Below, one piece after another: positions 23,030-34,242 of a stretch of DNA of 64,000 nt (positions are counted from its first letter, which is position 1; each line of letters opens with the position of its first letter). The DNA comes from Callorhinus ursinus (Eukaryota; Chordata; Mammalia; Carnivora; Otariidae). The notes under the pieces were generated by a model. It saw nothing but the letters and a program-made list of their open reading frames with translations, was not told the origin of the DNA and ran no database searches. The translations under genes and the position numbers were made by a program. The stretch is from the NCBI RefSeq assembly GCF_003265705.1, contig NW_020312827.1:20184170-20248169 (forward strand), written 5' to 3'.

Positions 23030-23545
23030 GTAGATGAAAAATGCTATAAATTCTTTGACATTACTCCCATCCAGAGGTAGAGAGTACTTCTCTTCCCCTT
23101 GGATGCAGCCTGGCCTGTAGCTAGCTGCCTTAATCAATGAAGGATGGTAGAAGTGACACTGTATCAATTCTGTGCTTAGCCTTCAGAGATCTGGCAATTT
23201 TAACCATGGTTTCCCTTCATACCTGGGGAATCATGGAGGCATTCTGACTACCTACTGGAGAGACCACATAGAGAAGTCCTGAGACTACATGAAGAGGGAA
23301 GTCAGCTTTCCAAATGCCCCTCCAAGATTCCAGGCACATTAGCAAAGCCATCTTGGACCCTCCATAGTAATCCAGACACCAGTTGTGTACCACCCAGTGA
23401 CCAGAGTCTCTGCCAAGTGGAACAGAATAGCCTAGCCAAGTCCTGTTAAATTCCTGTCCCAGAAAATCATGATAGATAATAAAAAGTTTGGTGCTTATGC
23501 CGTTGCATTTTGGAGTAGCTTGTTATGCCATAACAGATAACAACA
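23030..23545 (+). mobile_element. MaLR (MLT1-type) LTR, old
   Basis: It ends with the MaLR 3' order: TCCTGTCCCAGAAAATCATGATAGATAATAAAAAG, then GTGCTTATGCCGTTGCATTTTGGAGTAGCTTGTTATGCC, ATAACAGATAACAACA. The 5' part has the CTTGGATGCAGCCTGG and GACCACATAGAGAAGTCCTGAGA phrases. Boundaries are approximate. Confidence 0.75.
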
Positions 23546-23814
23546 GTTTAGGGCAACAGATTAACTGTAAGACTGGCTGCCTCATTTGGACATGTTTCAA
23601 CATGGTCTTCTAGAAAATCATGAGGAGATATAAAACACCCAGACAGATTTTGCAGAGAGAGTGAGTCATGTATGTGTATGATGCTCCCAGAGAGACAACA
23701 ATGATATAGGTGAGAAAGGAGAAGAAAACCTCCACTGGTTCTCCTGGATGCTCTGTCCCAGTATTTCACCTGCACTATATCCAACTTTTAAGAAATGGCC
23801 CCTTGTTATTTTCA

Positions 23815-24055
23815 GTTTACTTGCCTATCTCCCCACTAGGCTATAGGTTTCCTGAAATCAGAGATCTCTAATCTAGATGTGTCCCCAGCATCTAGAGATT
23901 ATATTATATGAGCTATGACAGCACTCAGTTTCTAATCCAGCCCTACTACTCTCTAGTAATTTAGCCTCGGGCAACTTAACCTCCATGTACCTCAGTTTGG
24001 TCATCTGTAAAATATTAGTAAGTATCAACCTCATTGGGTACTGAAAATTGAATGA
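23815..24055 (+). mobile_element. LINE-2 3' tip followed by MIR
   Basis: 23815-23900 reads like an L2 3' end (CTCCCCACTAGGCTATAGG, CCCCAGCATCTAG). 23910-24055 reads like a sense MIR (TTTCTAATCCAGCCCTACTACT, GGGCAACTTAACCTCCATGTACCTCAG, TCATCTGTAAAATATTAGTA). Both are diverged. Confidence 0.7.
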
Positions 24056-24784
24056 CAAAATATTGTGTTTGGTGAATGAATCAAAATGTCAACTACTTGA
24101 TAATCTTGCCCTAGGCTAGCCCTGGTTAGCTTATAAAACCCAACAAAAGTACACACTCATACACTCAAGATTCATTACAACACTAGAAGGGATCTCAGAA
24201 ACCAGACTAGGCAGGGTCCTCAAAGGCAAGGCTTTCCAGAAAAGCACATAGTGACATGCATTGGAGCTCTCCAATCCAATTCTCTTTCTAGCTCATAATA
24301 GGAGCTAACTTGCAGTGGCTCTGAGTTATTGGACTTGGGGCCATTGTGAAGGAGAGGACAGGAAGGACTTTTTCATCCTCAGGCTGGGGAGAAATCACCC
24401 AGATTCAAAAGCTGGCCCCTGCACTGGCCTCTGCTGGCCCACAACCAAGTTTCAAAGAGCCTGATAGGTACAAATATAGTTTAGGAAAGATAACAAAACA
24501 TGGAAAAAGCAGAAGAAATAAATGCTGAAGTCCCAAGGCTATATGGACATGGTTCTGTTGGGCTGGAGGTAGCTCCTGGTGCCAGAGGGTAGGCTCTAAA
24601 GCTGCTGAGGCTTTTGTAGCTTTTGCTGGGGCCTCCACAGCTGAGACTGAGCTGGGCCCACCAGAAAGGACTCCCAGTGTCTCCCAGTTCAGCAAGTTCT
24701 AGGAAGGTCAAGTGGAACCTGACAGCCATAACTGCAAATCTGTAGTTTCCAGAAGGAGAAGGAGAAAATCTTAAAAGCCTTCTG
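24056..24784. other. No feature recognised
   Basis: Moderately GC-rich around 24400-24720. Overlapping short frames on both strands (24346-24528, 24405-24695, 24481-24840) look random. Nothing assigned. Confidence 0.45.
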
Positions 24785-25830
24785 GAGAGTGAAAATAGCA
24801 TAGGCGTTGAGGATATGGGTCCTGAAGTCCATACACCCAAGTTGGTACCTCAGCTACATTGCTTTCTTGAGCAAAGTAGTTAGCCTCCCCATGCCTGTAT
24901 CCCCATCTGAAAAGGGGGCACAAAAATATTGTGAGGATTCAGTGAGCTAGTTCAGGAGACCCTATTTCATGATGACCCCATTTAAAATACCTCTTCCCCT
25001 CTTCCACTTTTTCTTTTTCTCTTACATTTAATGCCATCTGACAGGTAAAAATGTGTGTGTGTGTGAATATGAACAGTACATGTATAGTCTATTCTTTACT
25101 GTTTCTCTCCCTCTGCTACAACACAAGATCCAAGAACGCAGAGAAATCTCTCTGTTCTATTTTTTAATAGATCGCAAGTACTTGGAAGGGTGTCAGATGC
25201 ATAGTAGGTGCTCAGGAATTCTTTTGTCAGTGAAGGTAAAGCCCTTGACCCACAGTAAAAGCTCAAGAGCCACCACTATTATTTGCTTATTCTTGCTTCT
25301 TAAATCCTGCCTGAAGGCTGCATTCCCAGCAGTTCCGTGTTCCATAATGCTGAGTTCTCTCCTTTCTTACAGCATTCATCTCATTTTGTCTCTTACTATA
25401 ACCTCTGTACTTGTGGATCTTATTTCCTCTACTAGAATAAAAGTGCAGCAATTCAAGGATCAGGTTCAGTGACTAAAGACCAGGCCAGTATGTACAGTCT
25501 TTAAGAGAATAGGCTTTTGATTCAGACCGTAGTTTGCGTATCCAGCTCCGCCACTTACTGGGTGCCCTTGGGCAAGTTACTGTCACCAAGCTTCATTTTC
25601 CTCATCACTTTAATGAGTGTCATAGTTGTTCCGCATGCAGAATTGTTTGGAGGATTAAATGAGATACTGCTTTTAACTCGCTCACACGGTGCCTGACACA
25701 CAATAAAAAGGAAGTAAATGTCATCTGTGATTATTCGTCATGGCCTCCCTCCCTCTGGGTATTTTGCATGGCGCCTGGCACAAAGTGTCCAGTAGCGCAA
25801 ACAATCACTGAACAAATGCATCTCAGATTT
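24785..25830 (+). mobile_element. Cluster of MIR and LINE-2 relics
   Basis: In order: a MIR at about 24785-24955 (TTGAGCAAAGTAGTTAGCCTCC...CCCATCTGAAAAGGGG); an L2 3' end at about 25040-25225 ending GCATAGTAGGTGCTCAGGAAT, with a short TG array at 25051-25065; an L2 piece at about 25260-25480; a MIR at about 25484-25725 (CCGCCACTTACTGGGTGCCCTTGGGCAAG); and a further L2/MIR-like tip to about 25830. All are old and non-coding. Confidence 0.75.
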
Positions 25831-25899
25831 AACCTGAAGCAACCCACGACTTCACACAGCTCTCCTAATGTTTGCTCACTCTGCCCTGTCTCGCCCTCT

Positions 25900-26285
25900 G
25901 TCCCCATCCTCCAAGCCAGCTAAGTTCCAGTCTCCCCAGCTGACTGACCGCATCACCCCTCACGTCGCCCTGCTCCCATTTGTGAGCCAAAGCTGTCATT
26001 CTTACAGCAGTCTGGTGGGGCTGCAGGCTGCTTGTCAGAGATCAGGTCAAGCAACAAAGGAAGAGATTAGATGCCAAGGACTTACTGCATTTTAATGCTT
26101 GGTCCCTGGCCCATATTTATGCTAAGGGACAACAATTACAACACTATGACCTTGCATAACAAATGGATCTGTCAAACCAGGACTTGCAAAATGACTTGCA
26201 TGAATTCAAGCTTAACTGGTGATTTTCCAACACACAATTGTTGGTGTACACACAGGCCTACCATACTCATTTGTCAAAATTGAAA
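25900..26285. promoter_or_regulatory. Candidate conserved non-coding element
   Basis: A unique island between MIR/L2 relics and an antisense L2. It has an ordered set of likely sites: CAGCTG near 25940, a SOX-type AACAAT at 26131-26136 and a nuclear-receptor half site TGACCTTG at 26147-26154, with AT-rich ATATTTATGCTAAGG between. No transposon text is visible. The assignment rests on texture only. Confidence 0.3.
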
Positions 26286-26295
26286 GGAAAGGGAT

Positions 26296-26425
26296 GCGTT
26301 CATTCATTCATGTATTCATTCATTTACTCCTCTATCTGTTCAACAACCATTTCCTCAGTGATAGGCTAAGACTGTTGAATAAGACATAATTTGCACTTTG
26401 AAGGAGCTTACGGTATAGGGGTAGA
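26296..26425 (-). mobile_element. LINE-2 3' end, antisense
   Basis: It starts with the ATTC repeats typical of an antisense L2 tail (26298-26325), then TTCAACAACCATTTCCTCAGTG and AAGGAGCTTACGGTATAGGGG. Confidence 0.75.
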
Positions 26426-26505
26426 AGTCACAGAAAAGTCAGCATGCTACGTAGAACAGAACAAACCCCCAAAACTTCTGATTCCTTCTGGAAAGCTAAG
26501 CTACT

Positions 26506-26868
26506 GTCTTAGCCACCTTGGATGGCTATGACAAAATACCATAAACTTGGTGGCTTATAAACAACAAAATTTTGTTTCTCACAATTCTGGAGACTGGAAG
26601 CTCCAAGATCAAAGTGTTGGCAGATTTGATGCCTAGTGAGAGCTTGCTTCCTGGTTCCCAGACAGTGGTATTCTCTCTATGTCTTCACATGGTAGAAGGG
26701 ACAAGAGAACTCTCTAGGGCCTCTTTGATAAGGGCACTAACCCCGTACATGATTCTGCCCTAATGTCCTAATTACCTCCCAAAGGCCCCACTTCCTAATA
26801 CCATCACAGTGGAGGTTAGGATTTCAACATGAGTTTTGGGGGTTCACAAACATTCAGTCTATAGCAGC
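26506..26868 (-). mobile_element. MaLR (MLT1-type) LTR, antisense, near complete
   Basis: Antisense MLT1 order: GCCACCTTGGATGGCTATGACAAAATACC, TTTGTTTCTCACAATTCTGGAG, CTTCACATGGTAGAAGG, AATTACCTCCCAAAGGCCCCACTTCCTAATACCATCACA, GTTTTGGGGGTTCACAAACATTCAGTC. Both ends are present. Confidence 0.92.
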
Positions 26869-27077
26869 TGGTAACTGAGGCCAGGAGTTGGAAAACTGGA
26901 AGAAATAGGACGTTTTACTATATGTTTCCCTCCATCATCTAGGTAATTGTCTACTTTTCAGTTCCCTCTGCCAGAAAGGATTGGAAGACTTGCCTGTGTA
27001 TACATGTAAACATGTTCGATCGTTGCTCTCCTCCATGGAAGACGTCCAGCTGGTTTTATCCACTTCTCTGTTGGTCA

Positions 27078-27587
27078 GTGTATTATTTTCTGTGGTTGCT
27101 GTACCAAATTACCACAAACTTAATGGCTTAAAACAACACAAATTTAGTAGCTTACAGTAATAGAGGCCAGGAGTCTGAAAAGGGTCCGTCTGGCCTAAAA
27201 TTATGGGTCAGCAGGGCTTCTTTCCTCTCTGGAACCTTTAGGGGGAAATCTGCTTTCTCATCTTTTCCAGCTTCTAGGGGCTGTCCATGTTCCTTGGCTC
27301 ACAGCCTCCTTCCATCTCCAAAGTCAGCAATGGCGGGTGGAGTCTTTCCCCATATCACTCTAGTACTGACCCTTCTGCCTCCCTCTTCCACATTTAAAAG
27401 ATCCTTGTGATTACACTGAACCCACCTAAGTAATCCAGGAAAATCTCTTTATGTGAACATTAGTTTATTTGTATCCTTAATTCCATCTGTAACCTGATTT
27501 CCCCTTTGTCATATAACAACACAGTCACAGGTTCTGGGGAGTAAGATTTGAACATCTTTGAAGGACTATTAACCTGTCTACCTTAGC
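27078..27587 (-). mobile_element. MaLR (MLT1-type) LTR, antisense
   Basis: Antisense phrases: GTGGTTGCTGTACCAAATTACCACAAACTTAATGGCTTAAAACAACACAA, the CCTTGGCTCACAGCCTCCTTCCATC segment, and the terminal CTGGGGAGTAAGATTTGAACATC and CTATTAACCTGTCTACC. It belongs to a longer MLT1 subtype than the copy at 26.5 kb. Confidence 0.9.
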
Positions 27588-28089
27588 TATGGCAGTTTTG
27601 CCTTCACACTGTCATTATGGCACTCTAAAATATTCAGGATGAAGGAGAGGGAATCATTCTGAGTGTCCCAGACCATTAGATGTAATAGTTGTTCTTATGG
27701 GATAGGTTGCGTGCAGAGCTAAATCCCAGAACTCAAGCCTCAGAAAACATAGCAAATACCTTGCTACCTGTTATCAATTGATACTTTGATCAATTTCTCA
27801 TCAGAAAGCCACCATGAAGACAAGTGTGACTCTGATTCCATGCAGCTCCCTGGACATGGTTCCAGATGCCAAATAATCCATCAGTCTTAAAATCTTTCCA
27901 TTTCAAATAGCCATTCTTTCCTGTCTCTCCCCATTTCTTGTCCAGCTTATCTTCTATCTGATGCCAAAGTGGGAAAGCTCCATAGAAATTTGAATAAAAA
28001 TTTATTGTTCCTACTGACATTAGCAAATTTTGAAATGATTGCTTAGGCCAAAATGGAATGATTTTTGATTCTTCTCTTCACACCACCCC
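27588..28089. other. No feature recognised
   Basis: Unique-looking sequence; a short minus-strand frame at 27790-28026 resembles nothing known. Confidence 0.45.
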
Positions 28090-28248
28090 ACATGGAATCC
28101 TCTGGTAATTCTTACTAGCTGTACTTCTAAAATATTTACCAAATCTGAGTGCTTAAGTACTTCTCATCACCTCCACCTGGCCCACCCTCCTTCAAACCCC
28201 ACCGTCTTATGTCAGTTCTATTGTAATAGCCTCCTCCATTGGTTTTTC

Positions 28249-28765
28249 TGGGAATATGCCACCCCAAAATATGTCACTTCAGCATAAGGATTCATTTCAG
28301 CTGAAGGCAATTAAGAATTAAGAAAACTCTCTGCCTTCTCCCTCCATAGCAGGAAGAATAGGATGATTCTGAATCACCAGAGACAACTCTAGACTCCTAA
28401 CCTAAAGGTGGCACCAGAATAATCTAAAAAACCAATCTTGCTAAAACAACCCTTATGTTTCATCAGTTTCTCTCATATACTTGCCTTCCCACAATTCTCC
28501 ACCCCTAGAAGCTCAAAGTCCCTTTCCTTTGTCTTTGTCACTTCTCTACCAATGTATTGTTTTTTGTTACAATGCCATATAAGCCCAGCTTCTAACCACT
28601 CCCTTGAGTTATTAGTCACTGAGTACTCCCACGTGTATGTGCGATACACGCAAGAAACTTCTATTTGTTCTTCTCTTGTTAATCTGTCCTTCATTAATCT
28701 AATTTACAGGCCCCAGCCAATGAACCTAAGATGGATAGAAGAAAGAAGTTTTTTCCTCCCTTGTA
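28249..28765 (+). mobile_element. Solo ERV1-type LTR inside LINE-2 (copy 1 of 4)
   Basis: It opens TGGGAATATGCCACCCC and has CAGCATAAGGATT early; the 3' part includes TTGTTAATCTGTCCTTCATTAATCTAATTTACAGG, GCCCCAGCCAATGAACCTAAGATGG and TTTTTTCCTCCC. The same landmarks, reversed, mark copies at 31.3, 35.9 and 59.7 kb. L2 resumes on both sides. No internal retroviral genes are present. Confidence 0.8.
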
Positions 28766-29070
28766 TCTACTTCTTCTTTTACCTCTCGGCTGTCTTCAAC
28801 TCTGAAGCCAGAGTGATATCTTTAAAACAAAAAGCGCATAATGTCACTCTTCTTCCCAGATGAATTTTTCAGTGATTTTCTATCACACTAAAATAAAATC
28901 CACAATCCATAACATGGCTCACAGGCCCTACACAGTCTGGTCTGGACAACCTCTCATCCCCGTCCTCAGTCTCTCTTCCTTGTTCCTAATTTAGGGCATT
29001 TTACACCTGTGAATCCCCTGCCTGCCAACTCCTTCCCGTAGCCAGCTTCTTCACATTATTCAAGACACAA

Positions 29071-29227
29071 TTTAAGTGTAGGGTTGCAAGATAAAACAGA
29101 AGATGTTCAGTTAATTTGAATTTCAGATTAACAATGAATAACGTTTTAGTATTAAGTATGGTCCTTGTACATACATACTGGACATCTTACATTTTTATTG
29201 GCTAAATCTGGCAATACTATTTAAATG
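29071..29227. mobile_element. Palindromic hAT-type MITE with 8-bp target duplication
   Basis: The body is 29079-29219. Ends TAGGGTTGC and GCAATACTA form a degenerate terminal inverted repeat, and the two halves are partly complementary to each other. The flanks TTTAAGTG (29071-29078) and TTTAAATG (29220-29227) match at 7 of 8, and the host L2 reads on across them. The 8-bp duplication is the hAT superfamily signature. Confidence 0.85.
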
Positions 29228-29529
29228 ACATTTATTCAATGAGGTATCTAAATATTCTCACCTACTTCATGTTCTATCTTTTTAGCCTGACTTGATTATT
29301 AATATTACCATTATTGTTAAAGCGGTTATATTGATTATTAGTTTCTGTTTATTAGCTATCTATCCAAGTAGAATGTAAGCATCACAAGGTAGGGACAATG
29401 TTTTAAGCACACTGTGTCCCCAGAACTCCTAGTACAATTTAAGAGTTATGCCAATCGTCCATTAAAGAAATAAGTAAATAGATAACTTAAGTTTCTTTGA
29501 CCTTGTGTTCTGACTATATGGTGGCCTCC

Positions 29530-29990
29530 CTCTTCCCCTCAAAGCAGTGTACAGCTGTCTAGGCTGGTTTAGAGAAGCCACAACAAACTTGATTATCACA
29601 GGAGGTAATTTAAAAAGGAAAAAGCCCCAATTTATATTTCAAAATACATTTCCATCACATGCGCTTATGCAGGTCAGCCCTGGCCAAACACTGTGGGCGC
29701 TCAGTCAGTGTCAGACCTTCTGCCCTGGATTACAACGGGAATGGCATTTCCCATTCTGTTTGTGGGGGATGAAGAGCAGCTGGTACAGGACCCCTGGGGA
29801 AACCCATTATGCATTTAATTGGGCACTTGAGGAAGGGATGGGGTCACTTTTCCCATTCTGCTTTTCCTGTTCATTTAGATGCATACATTTAAATCAGGCC
29901 CTTCTTCCTGCCCAGCTGACAATTACCATATTTGACAGTTGCTAGTCCTCAGCAATCCCTGAGACTTGTGAATAATTTAGGAAGACTGGG
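29530..29990. promoter_or_regulatory. Candidate conserved non-coding element
   Basis: A unique block with three CAGCTG E-boxes (29552-29557, 29777-29782, 29913-29918), GATTATCAC near 29593, an ATTATGCATTTAATTGG homeodomain/NKX-like cluster near 29808-29824 and a CACTTGA element. A + strand frame (29547-29945) stays open but has no protein character that I recognise. It is free of repeat text and bounded by L2 pieces. Confidence 0.4.
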
Positions 29991-30334
29991 TTATTGCCTA
30001 ATCAAGACAATTGAATAAAAGTGAGATCTGGACTTGAAGCATCAGCAGCTCCTTGCCGAAAATGGCAGCATTACAATTGAGGAAGTGATAGGCACATTGA
30101 GAAGGAAAAGCACTTTCCCACAGCATTCTGCAATATGTTCATTCGTTAGATATAATCTCTGTCTGATACTCATATCACAACAGCTACAAATCCCAACTTG
30201 ATATATAGTTGACAAGAATAAAGAGGAAATTCACCAGTCCTATATCCTGGATTTGACGGCAGAGTCTCTACTCCAAATAGACTAGGCCCTGTCCCCCAAA
30301 ACCACATGCCATGGTGTTTGATGTGGAAAATATG
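29991..30334. other. No feature recognised
   Basis: Short unique stretch between the enhancer-like block and an antisense L2. Confidence 0.45.
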
Positions 30335-31290
30335 GTCACTATTCATTTGTTCAACTATCAAAATAGTATTGTGTGCTTACTATGTGTTAAATATTGTTCT
30401 AGGTACCAGGATAAAATGCTCAAAAAAAAAAAAAAGTATAGCCCAGGGCACATGGAAGTTATTAGTAGAAATGGTTATCAGGCAAACAATGTCACAAGTA
30501 TGCATATTTATCATAATAAGTGCTGCGAAGGAAAACTTAAGAATGAGATGAGAGCTTGGTATAGGGAACACTGATTTGGATTAGTGGGAGAAGAGAGAGC
30601 TGGTCAGAAAAGTTTTCTTAGAAGAAATGACATGAAAGAAGATATTCAAAGAATGAGCAAAAATTATTCATGTGAGGCATATAAGTAAGAGCCTTAAAAC
30701 CAACTTACATGAAAACTCAGTGACAGGCATGAGATTGCAGCTTTGGAACAACTGGAATGGAAACCAAGATGGCAGGACCCTAATGAACCAGGGCCAGAGG
30801 AGCAGAGAAGTTCCTGGAGAAGGAGACAGGTCAGATTGGAACAGGGCAGGAGGGCCTCTGTGACCTCTGGGAACAGGATTTCATTCATAGTGCAGAGGGA
30901 AGCCTTCTTAGTCTTAAACAGATGAGTGATAGGATTATATTTGCATTTCAAAAAGTTCACTCTGGCTTTTGAAAGAAGCCCAGTCTTGGAGCAGGTTCCC
31001 CAAAGTGAAATGAAGCTTCAGAGATCCACTGGGGGGTGAGGAAAAGAATATCAGAATACTGATATTTGTTATTTAACATTTCTATTTTTATGTGTGTTTT
31101 ATAATGCACAGAAATACTAGTGCAGCACTACCAGTATATAATTTATAAGCAAATAAACATATATTAGAGTTGTGTGCCTACTGATAAGATGAAAAAAGGA
31201 TAGGATAAAATAAATCTGGTAACCAATGGCTTAGGCAAGATAGAAGTATGTAGAGAAAATGAGAGAGAGATTTGAGATAGTATCTGCAGG
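30335..31290 (-). mobile_element. LINE-2, antisense, with gaps
   Basis: Antisense L2 text: TTTGTTCAACTATCAAAATAGTATTGTGTGCTTACTATGTG at the left; then the AAGTGCTGCGAAGG, AGAAATGACATGAAAG, GAGCAGAGA and ATGAGTGATAGGATTATATTTGCATTTCAAAAAGTTCACTCTGGC phrases; weak continuation at about 31185-31290. An A-run sits at 30421-30433. Confidence 0.8.
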
Positions 31291-31299
31291 AGAGGGGAA

Positions 31300-31875
31300 A
31301 AAAAAAAAACCTTTATTGTACCCTCTTAGGTTCTGTAAATGGAGGTTGCAAATTAGACCAATGAATGACAGATTAACAGGAGAAAAGGCATACAAATTTT
31401 ATTTGATGTTAATATTTTAATTTTTATATACATGGAGGCCTTCATAGAAAAGAAGTGAAGACTTAAAGAATCAGTTAAATCTGGTGATTTTTATATCATT
31501 TTAACAAAGAGTAATACATTTGTGAGAAGTGATACAACAAAGGAAAAAGGGCTTAGTGTTCTAGGGGCAATAATTGTGAGAAGGTAAATATATTGGAGAA
31601 ACTAATGGAAAATGAGGGTTATTTTAGTAAGATTTGTATATGCAGACTTATCTCAGTACCTACTCTCTATCTCTAGTGATAAGGGTTATTCTTCTCTTGG
31701 TGTGGGAAAGGGGTGGGTGGGAACAACTTCACAAAGGGAAATATACGTCTTGCTTTTAGGGAGATGGGGAAGAGCAAAGAGCTCTTATGGCATTTGTTGC
31801 TTTATTGCCTTCAAATCAAAATAATCCTTATGCCAAAGGGACACATTTAAGAGTGGCATATTCTGATCCCCTTCA
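31300..31875 (-). mobile_element. ERV1-type LTR, antisense (copy 2 of 4)
   Basis: It begins with the reversed LTR 3' end (TACCCTCTTAGGTTCTGTAAATG, GACAGATTAACAGGAGAAAAGGCATAC) and ends with CAAAATAATCCTTATGCCAAAGGGACAC...GAGTGGCATATTC. It shares order and landmarks with copies at 28.2, 35.9 and 59.7 kb. Confidence 0.8.
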
Positions 31876-33889
31876 CACCCTGGAAGATGCTACATAGAGT
31901 TGCTCATGTAAGAAGAAGCTCAAACATAAACCAGCAGCCACAACTAAGATGTCAGTTGAGGACTTTGGATCTTGGGGTCATACCATAGTCATCATTTGCC
32001 TTCTCTGCTCTCCACATTTCAGTATGTCTGGCATATGTCTTCAGATATATGAGTCACAGGACTCTTAATTATCCCTTAGTCTCAGTTTCTCCAGGGAAGG
32101 ACTGTTTAACTCCTTAAGGTGCTCCTATGACCCCCTGAAGTGAATCCTGCACATGTTTCAAAGGCTACATTTTGAGTTCTACTATCCCAAATATATCTTG
32201 TAACCAATAAAAATTCATCCAGCCATTTTCTGAAATTGAAATAGTGGTCAAAAGATATCTGAGTTGTTAGTGTCCATCTCCCTCCTGACCCCAGACCCCT
32301 ACAAAGAATCCTCACAAAAAAAAAAAAAATAAAAAGATGGGCTGATAAAAGTCTTCAGCTTTCAGGACTCATTTTGCATTCATTATTGTAAGGGCATTCA
32401 CCCTGAAGTCTGAGGCTTTGGTGGGCTCTACCACCATCTTCTCTGAGTTGTGATAAGCATCCACTCAACAGGAAATTAAAAAAAAAAAAAAAAGTCAGGC
32501 ATGATTTCCTTGTGCAGTTGGGAAATTCGCTCGCTGTGCCTGGATATGACTGAGAAATTTCACTGTCTTTAACCTCAATCTGCATAACAAAGCTGTTGTT
32601 GGCTGCTTAGCATAATGGGAAGATGTTCAGAATACCACCCACACTTCGGATGATCAACAAAATACAGGCAGGCACAACTCTGAAACCTAGGATTCAGGAT
32701 AAAGGAGGAATTCGCCCTCCCTTGCCTCCTCCCACTGTGTGGAGGGCAACCAGCCAGAGACACAGGTGTGCAGCTCATTAAGAACAGAATTAAGCCCAAC
32801 GGGATAGGTAACAATCACATGAAGAATGCTCTGCTGAGTATAGGTACTCTCTTCCTGCTCTGACCTTGAGAAGAGAGTCAGGAGGAAAATGCTGCCTCCC
32901 TTATTTACCTGTTCACTCTACTATCAACCCAGTGAGAAGAGCCACAAAGCTGTTTTTCTCTAGATCTGCAGCAGGAGGCCCTGAAATATGGTTGTTTTTA
33001 ATAATACATTGAGGGAAATAGCTGCTAAATGTACATAGTATGTCAAGAACTGTCCCAAGAGTAGGAGAAGCTAATGAAAATAGCAGAAAGCCTGCATTCC
33101 AAAGGAATCCCCAAAATACGTGAACACATCTAAAACATTATTTCTCTCTTAACATTGTTTTCAGATAATAAAGCCACAGTGAGGCTCAGATGGGTAAATC
33201 CCTCACTCCCAACCATACAGTCTCACAGAGCATGAGGCCTTGGCAAAATTAGAGATCATTTCATGCCACACACCTCAGGGGTTGCTGTCAAATAACAGAA
33301 ACTAGAAACAAATCCTCAGTGCCTAAGGTCTATTCAATAACCTTGTTTTTAAGAAGAAAGTACACACAGAGAATTTTAACCTAGAGTAGGGAACAAAATA
33401 TGGGCTAGACAGAGGGAGGGTTGGAAGTTTCCAAGTATAGACTACAAGAGGAACTAGAGTTTTGGAAACTCTATTGTCTTAATGTATTCTAAAATATCGA
33501 AAACAGCAAGAAAAATTTCATGTCTGGTTTATTTTCTTGAAAGCCCTTAGGAAGGTTTTAAATTTGTCTGAGCATCTTGGGATATGGTATCTAACAAGTG
33601 TAAGTGATGTCAAATACAGGTGAAATCAGACTATTTGAAAGGATTATCGCAAGTGGTAAACGTGGGAAAGCTATTGCAATAGGGAAGGGGGCTACTGCAG
33701 TAGGAGGAACACTGTGACCATAAGATCTACGAGCACCTCAAGAGTTAGGCAAAAAAGATGCTTCTTTTATAGAGTAGGAATAAACAAGGCGACAAAGAAC
33801 CAGGTATGGGGAAGGGGGATGAAAAGATGGTGTTATGGGGTAGCAGATGAGAGAATGCTTTCTCATAAGGGCAGTCTCGGGAGGGGCTG
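31876..33889. other. No confident feature; A-runs and a weak MIR
   Basis: A-runs lie at about 32317-32329 and 32479-32493. 33170-33240 weakly resembles antisense MIR. Short frames on both strands look random. No gene supported. Confidence 0.45.
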
Positions 33890-34242
33890 TGTCTTAGCAC
33901 AAGCTGTTTTAACAAACCACCATAGAGTGGGAGGCTCGTATTTAATAGCTATTTATTTCTCACAGTTCTGGAGGCTGGAATATCAGGATGCAGTATGGTC
34001 AGGTTCTGGTGAGAACTTCCTCTAGTTTGGAGACTGCCTACTTCTTGTTGTATCCTCACAGGGCAGACAGCAGAGAGGGAGCAAGCTCTCTGCTGACTCT
34101 TATAAGGGCACTGATCCCGTTCATGAAGGTTTCACCCTCATGACCTCATTTCCCAAAGGCCCCACTTTCTAACATCATTACATTGGTGGGTGGGTTTCAA
34201 CATACAAATTTTGGGGTTGTACAAACTTTCAGACCATGGCAG
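33890..34242 (-). mobile_element. MaLR (MLT1-type) LTR, antisense
   Basis: Antisense MLT1 order: TTTAACAAACCACCATAGAG, ATTTATTTCTCACAGTTCTGGAGGCTGG, CTTATAAGGGCACTGATCCCGTTCATGA, CCTCATTTCCCAAAGGCCCCACTTTCTAACATCATTACA, TTTTGGGGTTGTACAAACTTTCAGACC. Near full length. Confidence 0.92.

Larger units (their letters stand above)
28090..29480 (+). mobile_element. LINE-2 split by a solo LTR and a MITE
   Basis: Three L2 segments read in order on the + strand: about 28090-28248 (CTTCTCATCACCTCCACC..., TGTAATAGCCTCCTCC), about 28766-29078 (AGCCAGAGTGATATCTTTAAAAC, AATAAAATCCACAATCCATAACATGG, CACAGGCCCTACACAGTCTGGTC), and about 29220-29480 ending GTAGAATGTAAGCATCACAAGGTAGGGACAATG. The gaps are filled by the LTR (28249-28765) and a small DNA element (29079-29219). 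No intact frame. Confidence 0.88.

Noticed and set aside
32317..32493. A-runs at about 32317 and 32479 as further poly(A)-only insertions
   Set aside because: No duplicated flanking sequence was found, unlike the scar at 41830-41877.
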